A program made the translations under genes and the position numbers. The notes under the pieces were generated by a model. That model did no database searches, had not been told where the DNA came from, and worked only from the letters and a program-made list of their open reading frames with translations. Of a stretch of 64,000 nt of DNA, positions 33,939 through 46,116 are shown one piece after another (position 1 is the stretch's first letter; each line of letters opens with the position of its first letter). The DNA comes from Gyrodactylus bullatarudis (taxonomy: Eukaryota; Platyhelminthes; Monogenea; Gyrodactylidea; Gyrodactylidae), in NCBI GenBank assembly GCA_012064415.1, contig SSNU01000214.1:99586-163585 (forward strand), given 5' to 3'.

Positions 33939-34130
33939 GTGAAAAATTCCCTTGATATTATTAAAATAAATCATAACTTCTCCCTTCTTAAAGATTCACT
34001 CGAGACCATGGGGCTCTATATTAATAGAGATAATAATTCTATTATTAGATGTGATCGTGAAGATCGTTCTCACGGTGGAAAAAACTCTCTAAGATACAGT
34101 ATCATAGCAGTTGATAGCCTCCTGGGCTAA
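33939..34130 (+). pseudogene. LINE endonuclease fragment
   Basis: Contains SIIRCDREDRSHGG, the apurinic-type endonuclease block of jockey/CR1-type LINEs (R-x-DR-x-x-GGG region). The rest of the endonuclease is deleted. It joins, with a one-base frame change, the RT part that follows. Confidence 0.6.
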
Positions 34131-34135
34131 ACAAA

Positions 34136-35300
34136 TATATTGATATAAGCCAAATTGATCCTACTCAACATGGATTTATTAATTCTAGATCAACTGAAAC
34201 AAATCTTCTAGCTTTTTTATTCCATATTCAAGATTGTAAATCGAAGAATATTCAAAATCTTGTCATCTATGTTGATTTAAAAAATGTTTTTGATTCATTT
34301 TTATCTATTATGAATTCTTTATGCACCTATGTCAACGATTACAACTTACTGAATGTTATCTATTTATTCTTATCAAATCGACGCCAGTTTGTCACTATCA
34401 ATGATCTAAAATCCTTCCAATGTGAGATCACTTCTGGAGTTCCACAAGGAAGTCGCATTGGCCCTCTATTATTCAACCTAGTCTTCTCAAAAATTCAATC
34501 GACTATACCTCAAGTCAAACTTTTTAAATTTGCCGATGATCTAAAAATTTGTTTTTCATTTCCTAATAATGAAATCGACAAATCGATGGTTTATAGTTAT
34601 ATCCAAAACCTCCTAGTTGAATTAAATGTCTTATCCCTAAAAATTAATTTTGAAAAAAGTTTTTTCCTTGTCCCTTTTGCATACCCTACCGTTTCAATTG
34701 ACATTCATATTCAAAATAAAACCTTAGAAAGAAAATTTTTTGTTCGTGATCTTGGCCTGGAATATGACTACAACTTACGTTTTGATAAGTACATTAAATC
34801 AATAGCTAATTTATTCGCTGCTAAAACTCTACATATACACAGGATTGCGAAGACAATTCCTATGAAGATACTTCTCTACAAGATATACGCAAGACCAACT
34901 GTTGAATATTGCTCCTCTATATGGTCCCCATCTCAGATATCAACCTCGTTTATTCTTGATCAGATTCAAAAGAGATTTCTCAAACTCTCAAATGTTCCGT
35001 CAACAAATTTCCAAAAGATTAAACTTCTCAGACATCGTAGATATTATAGATGTTTAAAAATTGCAAAGAATAATATACCTGATTTTTGGAATCCTAAAAC
35101 TTCAAACAGGATCTTAAGATGTAATCACCCGAAATTAAAAAGACCTGTGAATAACCCCTTAAAATCTCTTTATTTTTTTGATAGACTCCTAAGTCTCTTC
35201 AATGAAATTGTAAACAAAAACATTTCATTCAACAAAAAAGATCTGTACAAATTTATTGAAAATTTATGATATAATATGACAATAAAGATTATTATTATTT
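34136..35300 (+). pseudogene. LINE reverse transcriptase, internally deleted copy
   Basis: The frame is open from about 34136 to 35269. It shows the RT motifs in order: QHGFINSRSTETNLLAFL, VIYVDLKNVFDSF (first catalytic Asp), SGVPQGSRIGPLLFNLVF and FKFADDLKICF (catalytic DD), then the thumb and C-terminus. The catalytic residues are intact. It is followed by AATAAAGATTATTATTATT (35281-35299), a polyadenylation signal and trinucleotide tail marking the 3' end. Because the endonuclease is mostly missing and the frame is shifted upstream, it cannot move by itself. Jockey/CR1-like clade; the exact clade is not resolved. Confidence 0.85.
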
Positions 35301-36177
35301 ATAGAGATAAACGCAAAATTTTGCTCCCATCGGGTCTTCCTGCAACCTTCCTTGAATCTCTTCTACTTCCAGGAGAAATTGTCTTCTTCACTTCAGATCT
35401 AGGTTTCGGTATTAACTCTAAACTAAAAATTAACCCTCACTCTAACCTGCCTAAAATAAACTCCATGATCATGGCTATTCTTAAATTTTCGAAATCTCTA
35501 TCCTTAAGAATAAAGGCGTATAAGTCATTAGTGCTCACACACTTTGACTATATCTCACCCTTTTTGATTAACTTGACTATTGACCAGGCTAGATATATCG
35601 AAAGAATTCAAAGTAGATTTCTTTATTCTCTCTACCCCGAACTTAATTCATACAATGCTCGCATTTCGGCGTCTGGCCTCAATCCTTTATGGGTCCGTCG
35701 TTACGCTTTCATCATAAAATAATTCTCTGATTCTTCGATCAGAATCGAAAGGTCTTACAATCTAAGAAATATGTCTTATGAAAATAACTACTTACTCTCT
35801 ACCTATAATAAACTTAACGATAAATATGACTTATCTAATTGTGACAACCTAAACTCGATTAAAAATATTATGAAACATATTCGATCTAAAATCGACTATA
35901 CTCACTCTCTCCTATATCCTGATCTTCATTAAGTAGAAACTACCAAGTGCTAATCGATTAAAATTTTCAGATTTACATCCAAAACTAAACCATCGAAGAT
36001 GTTCTACTCCAAAAGCCGATTCGATCGCAATCAAAAACTCTTACAAGACTATGTTTGCATCCTTATAATGATTATAAACCATTAAATGATTTACTATTTA
36101 TTTGTATTCTCCATTAGTATTTTGTTGCATTTCCTATTTTTCATTATAGATTTTATTCTAACAAAAAAAAATGTTTA
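35300..36177 (+). mobile_element. 5'-truncated LINE (TCTAACA-A(n) family), copy C
   Basis: Begins at nearly the same point of the element as copy A (GCAAAATT-TGCTCCCATCGG) and encodes LLPSGLPATFLESLLLPGEI through NPLWVRRYAFIIK. After one TAA stop (35720-35722) it continues FSDSSIRIERSYNLRN and HIRSKIDYTHSLLYPDLH. It ends TTCTAACAAAAAAAAATG (about 36159-36176). It sits directly behind the tail of the preceding LINE. Confidence 0.8.
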
Positions 36178-36183
36178 GATATA

Positions 36184-36865
36184 TCCCCAAAATCTTCGTA
36201 CTAATAGTGACCTTTATCGAGAACGGCCTCAACAACTAGTTATTGAAGAAAATGAAGAAAACCCTGTAGCCGATAATATTGATGGTGAAAATATCCGACC
36301 AGCTCCAAACCTCTATATAGATCAGCCTCTAATGGATTCTATAGTTGGAAAAATGCTTCTGTCCAAGAGAAATACAATTGAATTATCTCAACTAATGTCT
36401 CAAGCGTTTATGTTCAACAGAATCAGATGCAATGAACTATGTGAGAGAAAAATTCTATTATATATCGACGGCCAAAATCAATGAAAGAATCATGAAAGGT
36501 CCAGATATAAGAGATCTCATGAAAGATTATATCTTTGATCTCTATTTAGATGAAAATGAATTAAGGAGTTGGAACGCTCGAAAAATGTTTGCGTTAATTT
36601 CCTGGGAAATATTCGTGGATATAATGAAATGGATATCTTAAATTAGCTTATCAATTTTTATGAAAACTTGGGATGTCTAATGAATTTGAAACTACACATT
36701 TTTAAATACCATAGTGATCTTTTCCCTGAAGGCCCTTTAGGAGCTTTATCAAACGAACAGGGTGAGAAATTTCATCAAGACATGGAGTTTATCGAAGAAA
36801 GATACAAAGATGGTAATATTGTTCATTGTCTATCAGATTTTTGTTGGATCATTTGTAAAAAATAA
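36184..36865 (+). pseudogene. FCYICG-family protein, middle and C-terminal remnant
   Basis: Three pieces in changing frames. (i) About 36184-36480, RPQQLVIEENEENPVADN then LSKRNTIELSQLMSQAF. (ii) 36432-36641, AKINERIMKGPDIRDLMKDY then LDENELRSWNARKMF. (iii) 36668-36865, MNLKLHIFKYHSDLFPEG then LGALSNEQGEKFHQDMEFIE and FCWIICKK. From memory, these match the C-terminal half of a multicopy family of uncharacterised arthropod and cnidarian proteins whose N-terminus carries an FCYICG zinc-binding motif. A large middle segment is deleted between (i) and (ii). Function of the family is unknown to me; the context points to a transposon-borne gene. Confidence 0.65.
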
Positions 36866-36873
36866 AGTTTATT

Positions 36874-38000
36874 TTAAGACAAGAGTTGCCTGATTTCCTC
36901 AAAAATATTTTGAGCTTGCTGACTCGAAGTCATGCTAGTGTTAAGAACGAACGAAGGAATATTGGTGAATAAAGCTTTATATACCTTGTGTCCAGGGAAG
37001 GTTTCTGTTGTGATTTTTGTCAACTTGTTTCTCAATACGGAATTGGGAACATCACCTTTAAATGGGATTTTGAGCAAAAGATGTTTAGTGTTGGTTTCGT
37101 CCATTGTTTTGTCCTTCTCTTTCACTCTGGCGTGTTTTCTAATAAATCCTTTGGGGTAGCCACATTGTTCAAACCTGTAAAAAGCCTTTTTCTGCTCCTC
37201 TTCCTGAAGATGTGTGGAGACCACTCGCTGTATTTTCAGAAATTCACTTCTCACCACACTTCTTTTTGTTTCAATTGGATTGAAACTCGTAAATGGCATA
37301 TATTGCATAGGGATACCGGGCTTTCTGTGTATTCTGGAGATGAAGTCTTCTGTACTTGGGCGTCTCTCGATGGAAGCTTCAAGGAAACTCAGAGAATTAT
37401 CGGTTTCTCTTTCCATCGTGAACTTCAATCGGTGGTGGATTTGGTTAAGTTCAGCAAGAATCTCATCTGGATCCTGGTCATCTTTCAACAGGAGGAAAGT
37501 GTCGTCCATATAACGTAGGTATAAGTTGGAACTTTTGATGATGTTGGCCATCTTGGAGGATTCTAAAGAGGCCAAAAATACGTCAGCTAGGAGTGGACCA
37601 AGGGGGGTTCCCATCGCAACTCCATCTTTTTGTCGAAAGTAGGAGCCATCAAATTTGAAATCAACATTTTGAACTGTCATAAAGATAAGTGAGCAGACAT
37701 CCTCTGGTCTGTAAGCACCTTTCGTATGAAGTTGACTGTTTCATTCAGAGACACATTGGTGAAGAGGGATGAGACGTCAAAGGAAACCATCTGACCAGTA
37801 AACGGGTTTTTGTTTCTTAGTCTGTAAATAAAATCATATACATTAACAACCGAGTGTGGACATAGATGATCACTAAGAGGTTTTAAAACATCAGCCAACC
37901 ATTGTACTAATCCATGCTGAGGGCTTGGCGTCATATCGAGAATTGGTCGAAATTTTATTCGACGTTCTCTATTCTGATTAGCTCCAAAAAAGGCATGCAA
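36874..38000 (-). pseudogene. Penelope-like element reverse transcriptase, 5'-truncated
   Basis: Two overlapping frames (38000-37677 and 37680-36874, - strand) join at one frameshift. The first has GQMVSFDVSSLFTNVSL, with the RT Asp. The second has DGVAMGTPLGPLLADVFLAS and LYLRYMDDTFLLL (catalytic YMDD), then the thumb (QKKAFYRFEQCGYPKGFIRK) and FPGHKVYKALF. The protein ends QNIFEEIRQLLS without a GIY-YIG domain. Fragments at 40885-41090 and 59235-59450 share this ending region. The N-terminal part is missing. It lies in the FCYICG element, facing its coding remnant. Confidence 0.85.
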
Positions 38001-38297
38001 TTTTTAAAAAAAATTTCATTAAAAAACAGGACGTAAAAACTGATCAATTCGATCGAGAAGATGAAATCCAATTTTCTTGAAAGTATGCTCAGTCGAAAGA
38101 GCAAAAGATTTCAGTCTAGAATTAAGAAGAAAACTATGAAATTTCTTTTTTTTAAGCTGTGAGTTTGTTTCAAATGTAAATATTAATGATGATTTTTAAA
38201 CCTAATTTTCTAATTCTAAGACCAGATTTGGAATCAGCGTGAAAAACACATAAAAACCCGATTACTTTATTGAAAATTTTTTTTGACACACAGTATT

Positions 38298-38908
38298 ATT
38301 CTAAAATATACTGTTTCACATACTTGATTGTTCTGTTAACTCTTTGAGCTGAAATCTATGTAAAACCTTCAATGGATTGATATTTTCCTTTTGTCTGGTT
38401 GTCTCATCCTCCAAGAATTATACGAATGCATCGATATTAAATTTCTCTAAATTTGTGAAAAGAAAGTCATTTATTTGTGGGAAAATTGAAAATAAAAAAT
38501 TTAAATTTTGTACATTTACTAATAAATAACTATGGCAACGTGAAAAAAAAACTTTGCACTCCTTTTTTAGAGTAGATTCTACCTACATTCAAGTTGAAGT
38601 GTGTCTAAAATTAGTATTTTTAGATCGTTAGCTGATAAGTGATTTATTTCATAGATTGATAAAAAAAGCTTTTATATAACATATTTATTCTGGTGATGAG
38701 TATGTTTTAAAGTCAGAGATTCCTTTTTCAATTTTTATACCAAACTGGAAATTCTCTGGGATCAACTGATTCCAAAAGCACCACTCAAAGTTGACGCTTT
38801 TTAATTGCAAATCACAATAATCCTTTTTTAGATTTAATCTATCGAAAATTTTATGGTTTTCTGTTCAATTTGGCCTCTTTTGAATTTCGGTGCCAACTCA
38901 AAATTTAA
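38298..38908. other. Gene-free AT-rich DNA
   Basis: Nothing recognised apart from short foldback-like ends. Confidence 0.4.
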
Positions 38909-38966
38909 CCCTTTCAGGACCAGCACTTAAATTTGTAGGCTACACTGTACAATCAGTGCGAAAGGT
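38909..38966. repeat. Possible 58-bp TTAA-flanked mini-element
   Basis: TTAA-CCCTTTC at the left (38905-38915) faces GAAAGGT-TTAA at the right (38960-38970). This resembles piggyBac-type ends. It is short enough that chance cannot be excluded. Confidence 0.3.
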
Positions 38967-39009
38967 TTAAAAATAACCTTTTAATTGAAATTTACTAATC
39001 TGTTTTCCG

Positions 39010-39075
39010 AAAAATCTTAATCGTGTTTTTGATGAAAAAATCATAAATTCCCATGTTCATATCAACCAACTTTTA
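39010..39075. repeat. Foldback repeat, right terminus only
   Basis: GATGAAAAAATCATAAATTC followed by CCATGTTCATATCAACCAAC is the terminus of the second/third subfamily. The rest is missing. Confidence 0.45.
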
Positions 39076-40884
39076 GAAAAAAAAGTGAAAGATTCTTTAA
39101 AATAACAAGATTAAAATTTTCCCACAAAAAAATTAAATTAAGTTAAAGCACTCAAGAAGCAGGTAACTTTCTCATAACTCTTCTACTTCTCAAAAGACAA
39201 ATTTCAATTTCGAATTTTACTATTCTTTACAAAAATCCTGATGATGACAGCATAGATGTATGGGCGAAAGAAAAATTAAATTAGCTTACTATTAAGTCAC
39301 ACAAACCAAATATATGCGTTCAGAAAAATTACTCATGCAATCTTCAACTACCCTAGCCGATGTGAGCTTTTACACTTTTCTCTTCATTTCTGCTAATTAT
39401 TGGAGAGTTTTGGTGTTTTTTCAGCTTATTCTGTTTTTTTGATCTTTTACTATTTTTTGAGAATTTGTAAATTAATATATTCATTGACTTTTTAAAATTT
39501 CATCATTTTTAAAGCGACACTACTGATGATCCTTTCAGAAATGTACATTTAGTGATTTAATATATTCTCTTCCAACTTTTGAATTTTGAATTATTAAGAG
39601 GACGTTTATGAAAATTTACGTGAATATTTAACTCGTTTTAAGTAACTTTCTTCTAATATGATATCTAATATGAGCTTAGTTTTTTTGTTATGCACCCAAT
39701 AATATCAATGAGAATATTTTTTCTATAAGTACAAAAATAAAATTCTTCTTCTCCACAATTATAATTATTATAATCAAATTAATCATACATAGGAAACGAA
39801 GACTCTCAAAGAGAGGATTGTTAGATAAGATGGAGAAAGTTTCCCCAATTTGATTCCTAATGAAATATTGTGTAGTGTAGTTAATTAATATTGATTAGTG
39901 ATATTACAATTTACAAATAAGTTGACGAAAATCCAGATTTGAGTAGTAGTGGTTTGTAAATACACTGATCAATGATCATAAATCTTCAATATACAAAATA
40001 GGCAAGAACTAGTTGGAAGAATCAAGGAAGAGTGGAAATCAACCCGAAAGGAAATAATAGAAAATTTGTATGACTCCATGACAAAAAGATGCTTAAATGT
40101 TATACTTGGTGAGGGAGATTTTACAAATTGAATGTGAATACTTTCTTATTTTTCGTTTTGAAATTTAATGAAATATTGTAAATTTGTATTTATGAGAATA
40201 TAGATTATCTTTTTGTAGGAGTAAAAAATTTTTTGATAGAAAAGAATTTTCTCTGTCGAATCTTTCTATTTTCAATAACTTTTAATAAATTATTCAGAGA
40301 CAATTTCTAGTGAATCCTTTTATTTTTTCTACCGCTATAGTTTACTGTAATTATTTTTAGTTGACATACGTTAAGGTTTTTTAAGAAATCTTGAATCTTT
40401 AAAATAAAATTTCAAATAAACTATTTAGCAAAGTGATTCAGGTGTTCAGTATGTTAATTAAGATAAGATAAGAAAAATTTTATTGAAATCCATTTCAACA
40501 ATAAGTAATACAGAAAAAATAATATTTTGTCATCTATTTTCGTGGTTCATTTTCTTCATTCTTCATTTGATTTCAGATCACATTTATTTTCTTCTTTCTT
40601 TCCTCTTAGGATAATTAGTAACGATCAAAGAATAATAATCAAAATTTGAAACATTGAAAATATAAAATTTTTAAACGAATATTCTTCATAAATTGTTATC
40701 TTATAATATGGTATTTAAAAAATGTTCATAGATAGGATTGAAATTATTTCATAGAAAATGTGAAAGGTTATTATTTTAATTCTTTTTTGTGATACAAATT
40801 GTCAGTTTATAATTTGATATTTACAAATGTTTATTGGTAGGATTAGGTTAAATTTATTACATAGATTTGTATAAGGCTTTTTAT
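39076..40884. other. Gene-free AT-rich DNA
   Basis: Nothing recognised. Confidence 0.45.
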
Positions 40885-41090
40885 TTAAGCTTTTTATTAA
40901 GCTTGATGAAGATTATCTACCCCTGTATAGGTGCTGAAAACCGAGAAAGACTTTTCTATTCTGATCAGAACTAGATGCATTAGTCAAGTAAAATGACACA
41001 TGATCTTTCGTTCGTTCTTAACACTAGCATCGCTTCCTGTCAGCAATCTCAAAATAACTTTGAGGAAATCTGGCAACTTATCTTTTCCAA
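40885..41090 (+). pseudogene. PLE 3' coding fragment
   Basis: Encodes SFVLNTSIASCQQSQNNFEEIW, the same ending as the PLE at 36874-38000. Upstream (40905-40955) a TTGATGA...GAAAG stretch resembles a decayed hammerhead-like leader. Confidence 0.55.
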
Positions 41091-42027
41091 TTAGAATATA
41101 TAAAAAAACTAGTATGTATGCAAAGATAAAAATGTGTACTACTTGGCAACTATATTGAACAGGTCATTTGGGTTCTCGGGGCTAAGGAATGACTAAGGAA
41201 TTTAAATTTTATTTTTCAAGTTTGGAAACCTGAAATTTTTCAAGCTAGATTATTATTATCCGTGGATACATTCAGTCACATACAGTAGAAGAAATAGACT
41301 ATTTAATAAATTTTGAAACTTAACTGATAACAGATAAATTAAAATGATCAAATATCTGAACCGAAATAACAGTTTTTGTTAGCTTTTATGAACGAAGATC
41401 TCTTATTTATGATAAATAAATGTTATAGTACCCCATATGTCCATACAATATGATCTATCTATACTTTTTACCCAGGTCATCTTTCTGATAAGAAATCAAA
41501 CCATTCATGTTTCTTCTGCAATAATAACTTTTATCGTAGTTATCTTATGTTTTTAAATTGTATTTTTCTTTTGTTTTAAAGTTATGTTTATAAGTCAGGT
41601 TACATGGATGTAAAAAGTATGCTGAAAAAGTCAATCTTTTCATCGTTTCCATTGAAACGAATGTAGAAAGCTACCCACAACATAACGGAAAAAATACAAC
41701 TAAATCTTCATTTATTTCCATAAAATTTCCAATTGACCCCTCCTATATTTATTCATGACAGAGCAGAACGTATTTTCAAGATCCTTGAGTGCGTCTTCCA
41801 TGAATAAGGACTTATTGTAGGGTTCTTCAGATTCAGTAAAATCCCGAAAATTTCCGAATCGCCACAATTTGACTTCAGGTATAAACAAAGAAATATTTAT
41901 AAAATAAGTTCTGAATTGTTTTATTGATAAGAAATCCTACTCATTTGTAATCAAATAACAGTTCTTCTCTAGAGTTAAATTTTATAATTTCTAAGCAAGC
42001 TATCTTCTCGGTAGGTTGGCAACATTT
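41091..42027. other. Gene-free AT-rich DNA
   Basis: Nothing recognised. Confidence 0.45.
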
Positions 42028-42572
42028 ATCCTTTCAAATCAAAATTTTTTATCGATTTCAAAGATTTGAAGCAGATAAATATTGATATTCAGGATCAAAA
42101 TTAGACCAAGATTTCAAATTTGGCCGTGGAATTTGAGAGAAAATTACTCTTTCCAAGAAAAAGTTCAATCACTATATTTTGGATCATTTTCCCTCGTGAT
42201 AATCGAAAAATTCAAATGGTTCGATTTCCTAACGTAATGACGAATTTCTCTGAATTCCTGCAGACAAATTCCAAATTTTCGTCTAATTTTGATCCTGAAT
42301 ATCAATATTTATCTGCTTCAAATCTTTGAAATCGATAAAAAATTTTGATTTGAAAGTTGAAAAAGTGGAAATTTGAAACATTTCCGAAATTCAAAAAAAG
42401 CCTCAAATTTGGACAGATTAAATTTTTTTCGGAAATGTTTTTTGTATCCAAAACTAATCAGCTCATTTCATAGTGGAATCCAAAAAATAAATTTTTTCCT
42501 GACTTTCTGGATAAAAATATTGAGTTTTTTGTGAAAATAGGAAATTCTCATCTTTATGTCAATTAGGTTTAT
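42028..42572. repeat. Foldback repeat, left arm truncated
   Basis: Core (42100-42330) is highly similar to 24400-24620. The right arm is complete, ending at about 42569 with CTCATCTTTATGTCAATTAG. Confidence 0.7.
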
Positions 42573-43004
42573 TTAACATCAAAAATAGTAGTAATCTTAT
42601 CATGCTGAAATTAGTTGTTTTTTATGAGAGATTATAGGCATAACTTTCCATCTTATTATCTGGGTACTAAATTCTAAGCAAAGTAAATAGTATACTAAGT
42701 TGTTGGGGTAAAATTACAACATACACTAAACTGAGTACTTTTCGTTTAATAGATCAAATCGTTTTAAAATAATGAAAAATCATGAGCATGCGTTTTCTTT
42801 GCTACTTCATAGACTCAGCTAAAATAGTCGATATATTTCAGAAGAAAAACTTGTTAAATAAACCTAATGTTGAACAGTATATTATTGTTAATAATACAAT
42901 GCAAAATTATTTTGCTATGTTTACCTAGTTACTTTAAAGTAACTGTTGTATTAACATAATAAATTATCAGGAGATAGATTATTTGTTATCGAATTTTTCT
43001 ATTA
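42573..43004. other. Gene-free AT-rich DNA
   Basis: Nothing recognised. Confidence 0.4.
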
Positions 43005-43590
43005 TAAAGTTGGTTGATATCAAGTTGGAATTTCCAATTTGAATTCTATAACTTTAATAATAACTCGATTTTTTAATCAATATTCAAATATTTTTGGAAT
43101 CCTACTCATGTTGCCCACTTTTGAAGATAAAAATTCTAAAAAATATGGTCATTTTTCAAATTTCGATTTGACGCAAAAATCCTATTTTTTCCAACTTTGA
43201 AATCAATTTTTTTATTTATTTGATTTATTTATTTATCGTCAAAAGATGTTTTCTAAGATCAAGATTAGACAAGAAAGCCGAATACCGCTGATAATCTTTC
43301 GAAAGATCAACCATTTTCGAGGGATTTCAATTTATCGAAATTTTAAAAAGTAGGGAAAATGATTTAAAAAATCGAAATTCGACTCCCAAACGATAATGAG
43401 GTTATGCATTCGAACAGATGCAGTTGAACTGATTTTCTTGTCTAATCTTGATCTTAAAAAACATCTTCTGGCGACACTTCCTCTTTCAAATAAATTAGAG
43501 GAATTCCTTTTACATGGAATTCCAACCATTAATAATCATATCGTGAACTATTTCAGATCAGTGAAGTTTTTAGAAGATCTTTAATTATGA
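43005..43590. repeat. Foldback repeat, second subfamily, right arm lost
   Basis: Left end AAGTTGGTTGATATCAAGTT and CCTACTCATGTTGCCCACTT. The core matches 19400-19640; the right arm breaks off near 43500. Confidence 0.55.
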
Positions 43591-43904
43591 ATAAAAAAAT
43601 TCCATGTTTATCTTCAGCTTTTATTTTATCTTAAGAAACTGTTATTGAAACCCAGCCAACCCCCTTACAAACCTCAAGACTGAATGTTTATGAATAAGAT
43701 TTAGCCGAGTCAAAAATCACATAACTAGCAGGTGTGAAAAGAGAAACAATTTCTTAAGAATCTTTTAGTTATTCTTTAGTAATCAACCCACCCCTCTGAA
43801 CATTTTGAGGCAGATTGTGAAAAAGATTCAACTTAGACAAAAAGCGCACAATAACTAGCAGACGGTGTAGAAGGAGAGGGCTTGAGCTCAATGTAGAATA
43901 GTGT
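43591..43904. other. No gene; short internal direct repeat
   Basis: Two related blocks (about 43708-43745 and 43838-43880) contain ATAACTAGCAG followed by GTGTAGAA or GTGTGAAA. Confidence 0.4.
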
Positions 43905-44090
43905 AAACATTACTCTCTAAACTCTGGACCAAGAGGGGAGAGAGACAGAGTTGTTTTACATCTAAGTCAATCCCTTCACAACTTAGCTCTGGAACTCAGA
44001 GGATTCTTAAGAAATGAAATGTTGATGGATAAAACTGGAAATTGATTTTAGACAGCCACTAGTGTTTCCTAATACGTTTTTTCTAGAAAC
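43905..44090 (+). repeat. Dispersed repeat, copy 2 of 2
   Basis: Partner of 21222-21400. Shared strings include AAGTCAATCCCTTCACAA and GAAATTGATTTTAGACAGCC. Confidence 0.65.
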
Positions 44091-44509
44091 AAATAGTGGA
44101 AACGTATATAATTTTTGATTCCCAATCGAATGGTATGAATTTCATCGATGAATTATGAAAAAAACTTTAAAACGTCATCTTAGAACCTATTGCTCTGAAA
44201 CGTTGATTAATGATAGATTAATGAATAAGGAACCTAAATATGAGGTCGTTTTGATTCTATGTCTGAAAAAACACTGGAAAATGTATGATTATTAGGAAAT
44301 AGAGGTACTTTTTTATTACAATTTTAATACGACTACTTTATAGTAGAGGGTCGATTATTTTTTTATCGAGTTGGTTTTTTCTATATACAATTTTTAGAGA
44401 ATTCACTTTAATTCTTTAGGAATTTCACAAGAAATAACTTCCCTTTTAATTCTGTGTCACTCTATAAGGATGAATATTCGAATTTTGATTATCAAATTGT
44501 CTGAATTAA
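44091..44509. other. Gene-free AT-rich DNA
   Basis: Nothing recognised. Confidence 0.4.
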
Positions 44510-44695
44510 AATAAATCTTGAGGTAAAAGTTTAAAGAAAGGGAAATTTGGCGCATTTTCGAAATTCAAAAATTTTTTCCGGAATTTTCATTTCATTGTGA
44601 AATTCAAAAATAATTTTAGTCCTAACTCTCCGGTAAAAGATATTGGGTATTTTGTAGAATTAGTAAATTCTCATCATCATGTCAACTAACTATAT
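44510..44695. repeat. Foldback repeat, right half
   Basis: Ends ATTCTCATCATCATGTCAAC, with the 'tttcattgtgaaattcaaaaat' block upstream. The left half is missing. Confidence 0.5.
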
Positions 44696-46105
44696 ATGTT
44701 TTAAAACTCGAAAACACCAATACTTTCCGTGATAACTATTCGATATTTGATTATAGACCGTATTAACCTATTGATTTTGGGAAAATACCATAGACTCTTT
44801 GTCAATTACTCCATACGTTTTTTTTCAATATCCCAAAAATTTATAGGTTTTACAATATAAAAGTGAATCAAATTACTCTTTAGGCAATTTAGTAGAAGCA
44901 TAGAATAAGATAGCTTGATGATTTCTAGTTTAAATTTTAGTGAAATTGGCGGCTCTTATTTTCTTGATACTAGTTTCATCTCTATTAAACAAAGTTCTAC
45001 TCAATGTTACATCAGTAAAAGAATTTAGCCAATCAAAAAATTACGTCATGTCTCAAAGGAAAGAAACGATTCTCAAGATTATGAGCTTAACTCTCCATTA
45101 GCCGTAATAATATACTTTTTTTATATCCAGTACTGATACATGATAAATAGAAATTTCTCAGATCTAGCTCAAAGGAAGTCAACGCATTACACTACTATCT
45201 ACCTTGAAGAGTAAAGATAAAAAATGTTGTTTTGAGAATGAGAAGGCTGTGGAACAGTTGGATGTTGGCAAAAGAGCAGTGTTATGAATAAGTACATCCA
45301 GATGGTCACTAGGCTTGTTATTTGTTTGTTTTGGAGGTGAAAAAGTTCCCTATTCCGTCACCAAAGTTGGGAAAAAGCTATTTTTCAATTAAAATCAATT
45401 TCAATTAAATGGTATAAGTTTGAATATGTTTTGATCCAAATCTATGTACAATCAACCAAGAATAGAGGATTTTTCTGCGTAAAAAGCTCTTTCGAATGAA
45501 TGTTGATAGAATGAAAATTGATTTTTTTGCTCAGAAAATTTAAGGTGAATATAGAAACACTACTCATAAGTATGATGATGGTTTTTAAAACTAAATTTAA
45601 AAGGGGCAGAGGGAAGATGTTAATTTTTGGTTCATAAGTCACAAGTCTAACTGTAATTAATAATTTTTCTCATAAATTCTAATATGAAAAGTTGTTCCGA
45701 GTGCCTAAGAAAAAAACATATTTAACATGTTAAATCATGTGAGAACACTGCTACATGTTCTGGAATTTCAATTTAAAGAAAATGATTTCAATTCTATTGC
45801 AGAACAAATTAAAAACCGTTATTTGCAGGAAAATTTTTACATTTTTTTGCAATAAAACATTTAAGACTTGCTTTAAGCAAAATTTTTAAAAACTCTGCCA
45901 CTGAATCTGATCTAATTCTTTTAATAAATCTGAATCTTATTTTCATAAAATTGAAACAAAAGACTCAAGAATTTCGGAATAAGCTTGTTAAATTTTAAGA
46001 TCGTAATTGTTAAAGTAAGCTAAGTAAGTAAATGTAGATTCTACATCATAGATTTATCAAAAGTAGAAGTTAAATGATTGAAATTTCTTTGGATTATTCT
46101 GGTTA
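44696..46105. other. Gene-free AT-rich DNA
   Basis: Nothing recognised. Confidence 0.45.
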
Positions 46106-46116
46106 TATTGATCAGT

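Larger units (their letters stand above)
33771..38293. mobile_element. TA-flanked DNA transposon with 100-bp inverted ends, invaded by other elements
   Basis: Left end 33771-33872 and right end 38197-38293 are inverted copies (about 90% by eye) starting (A)CTGTGTGTCAAAAAAAATTT and including CACGCTGATTCCAAATCTGG. Both sit next to TA (33769-33770 and 38294-38295). A further left end of the same family begins at 63771. Inside are two LINE fragments (33939-36177), a decayed FCYICG-family coding region (36184-36865) and a PLE on the - strand (36874-38000). The FCYICG-type protein is the best candidate for original cargo; the others look like later insertions. Confidence 0.7.

Noticed and set aside
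36932..37518. Several + strand frames
   Set aside because: Antisense shadows of the PLE reverse transcriptase on the - strand.
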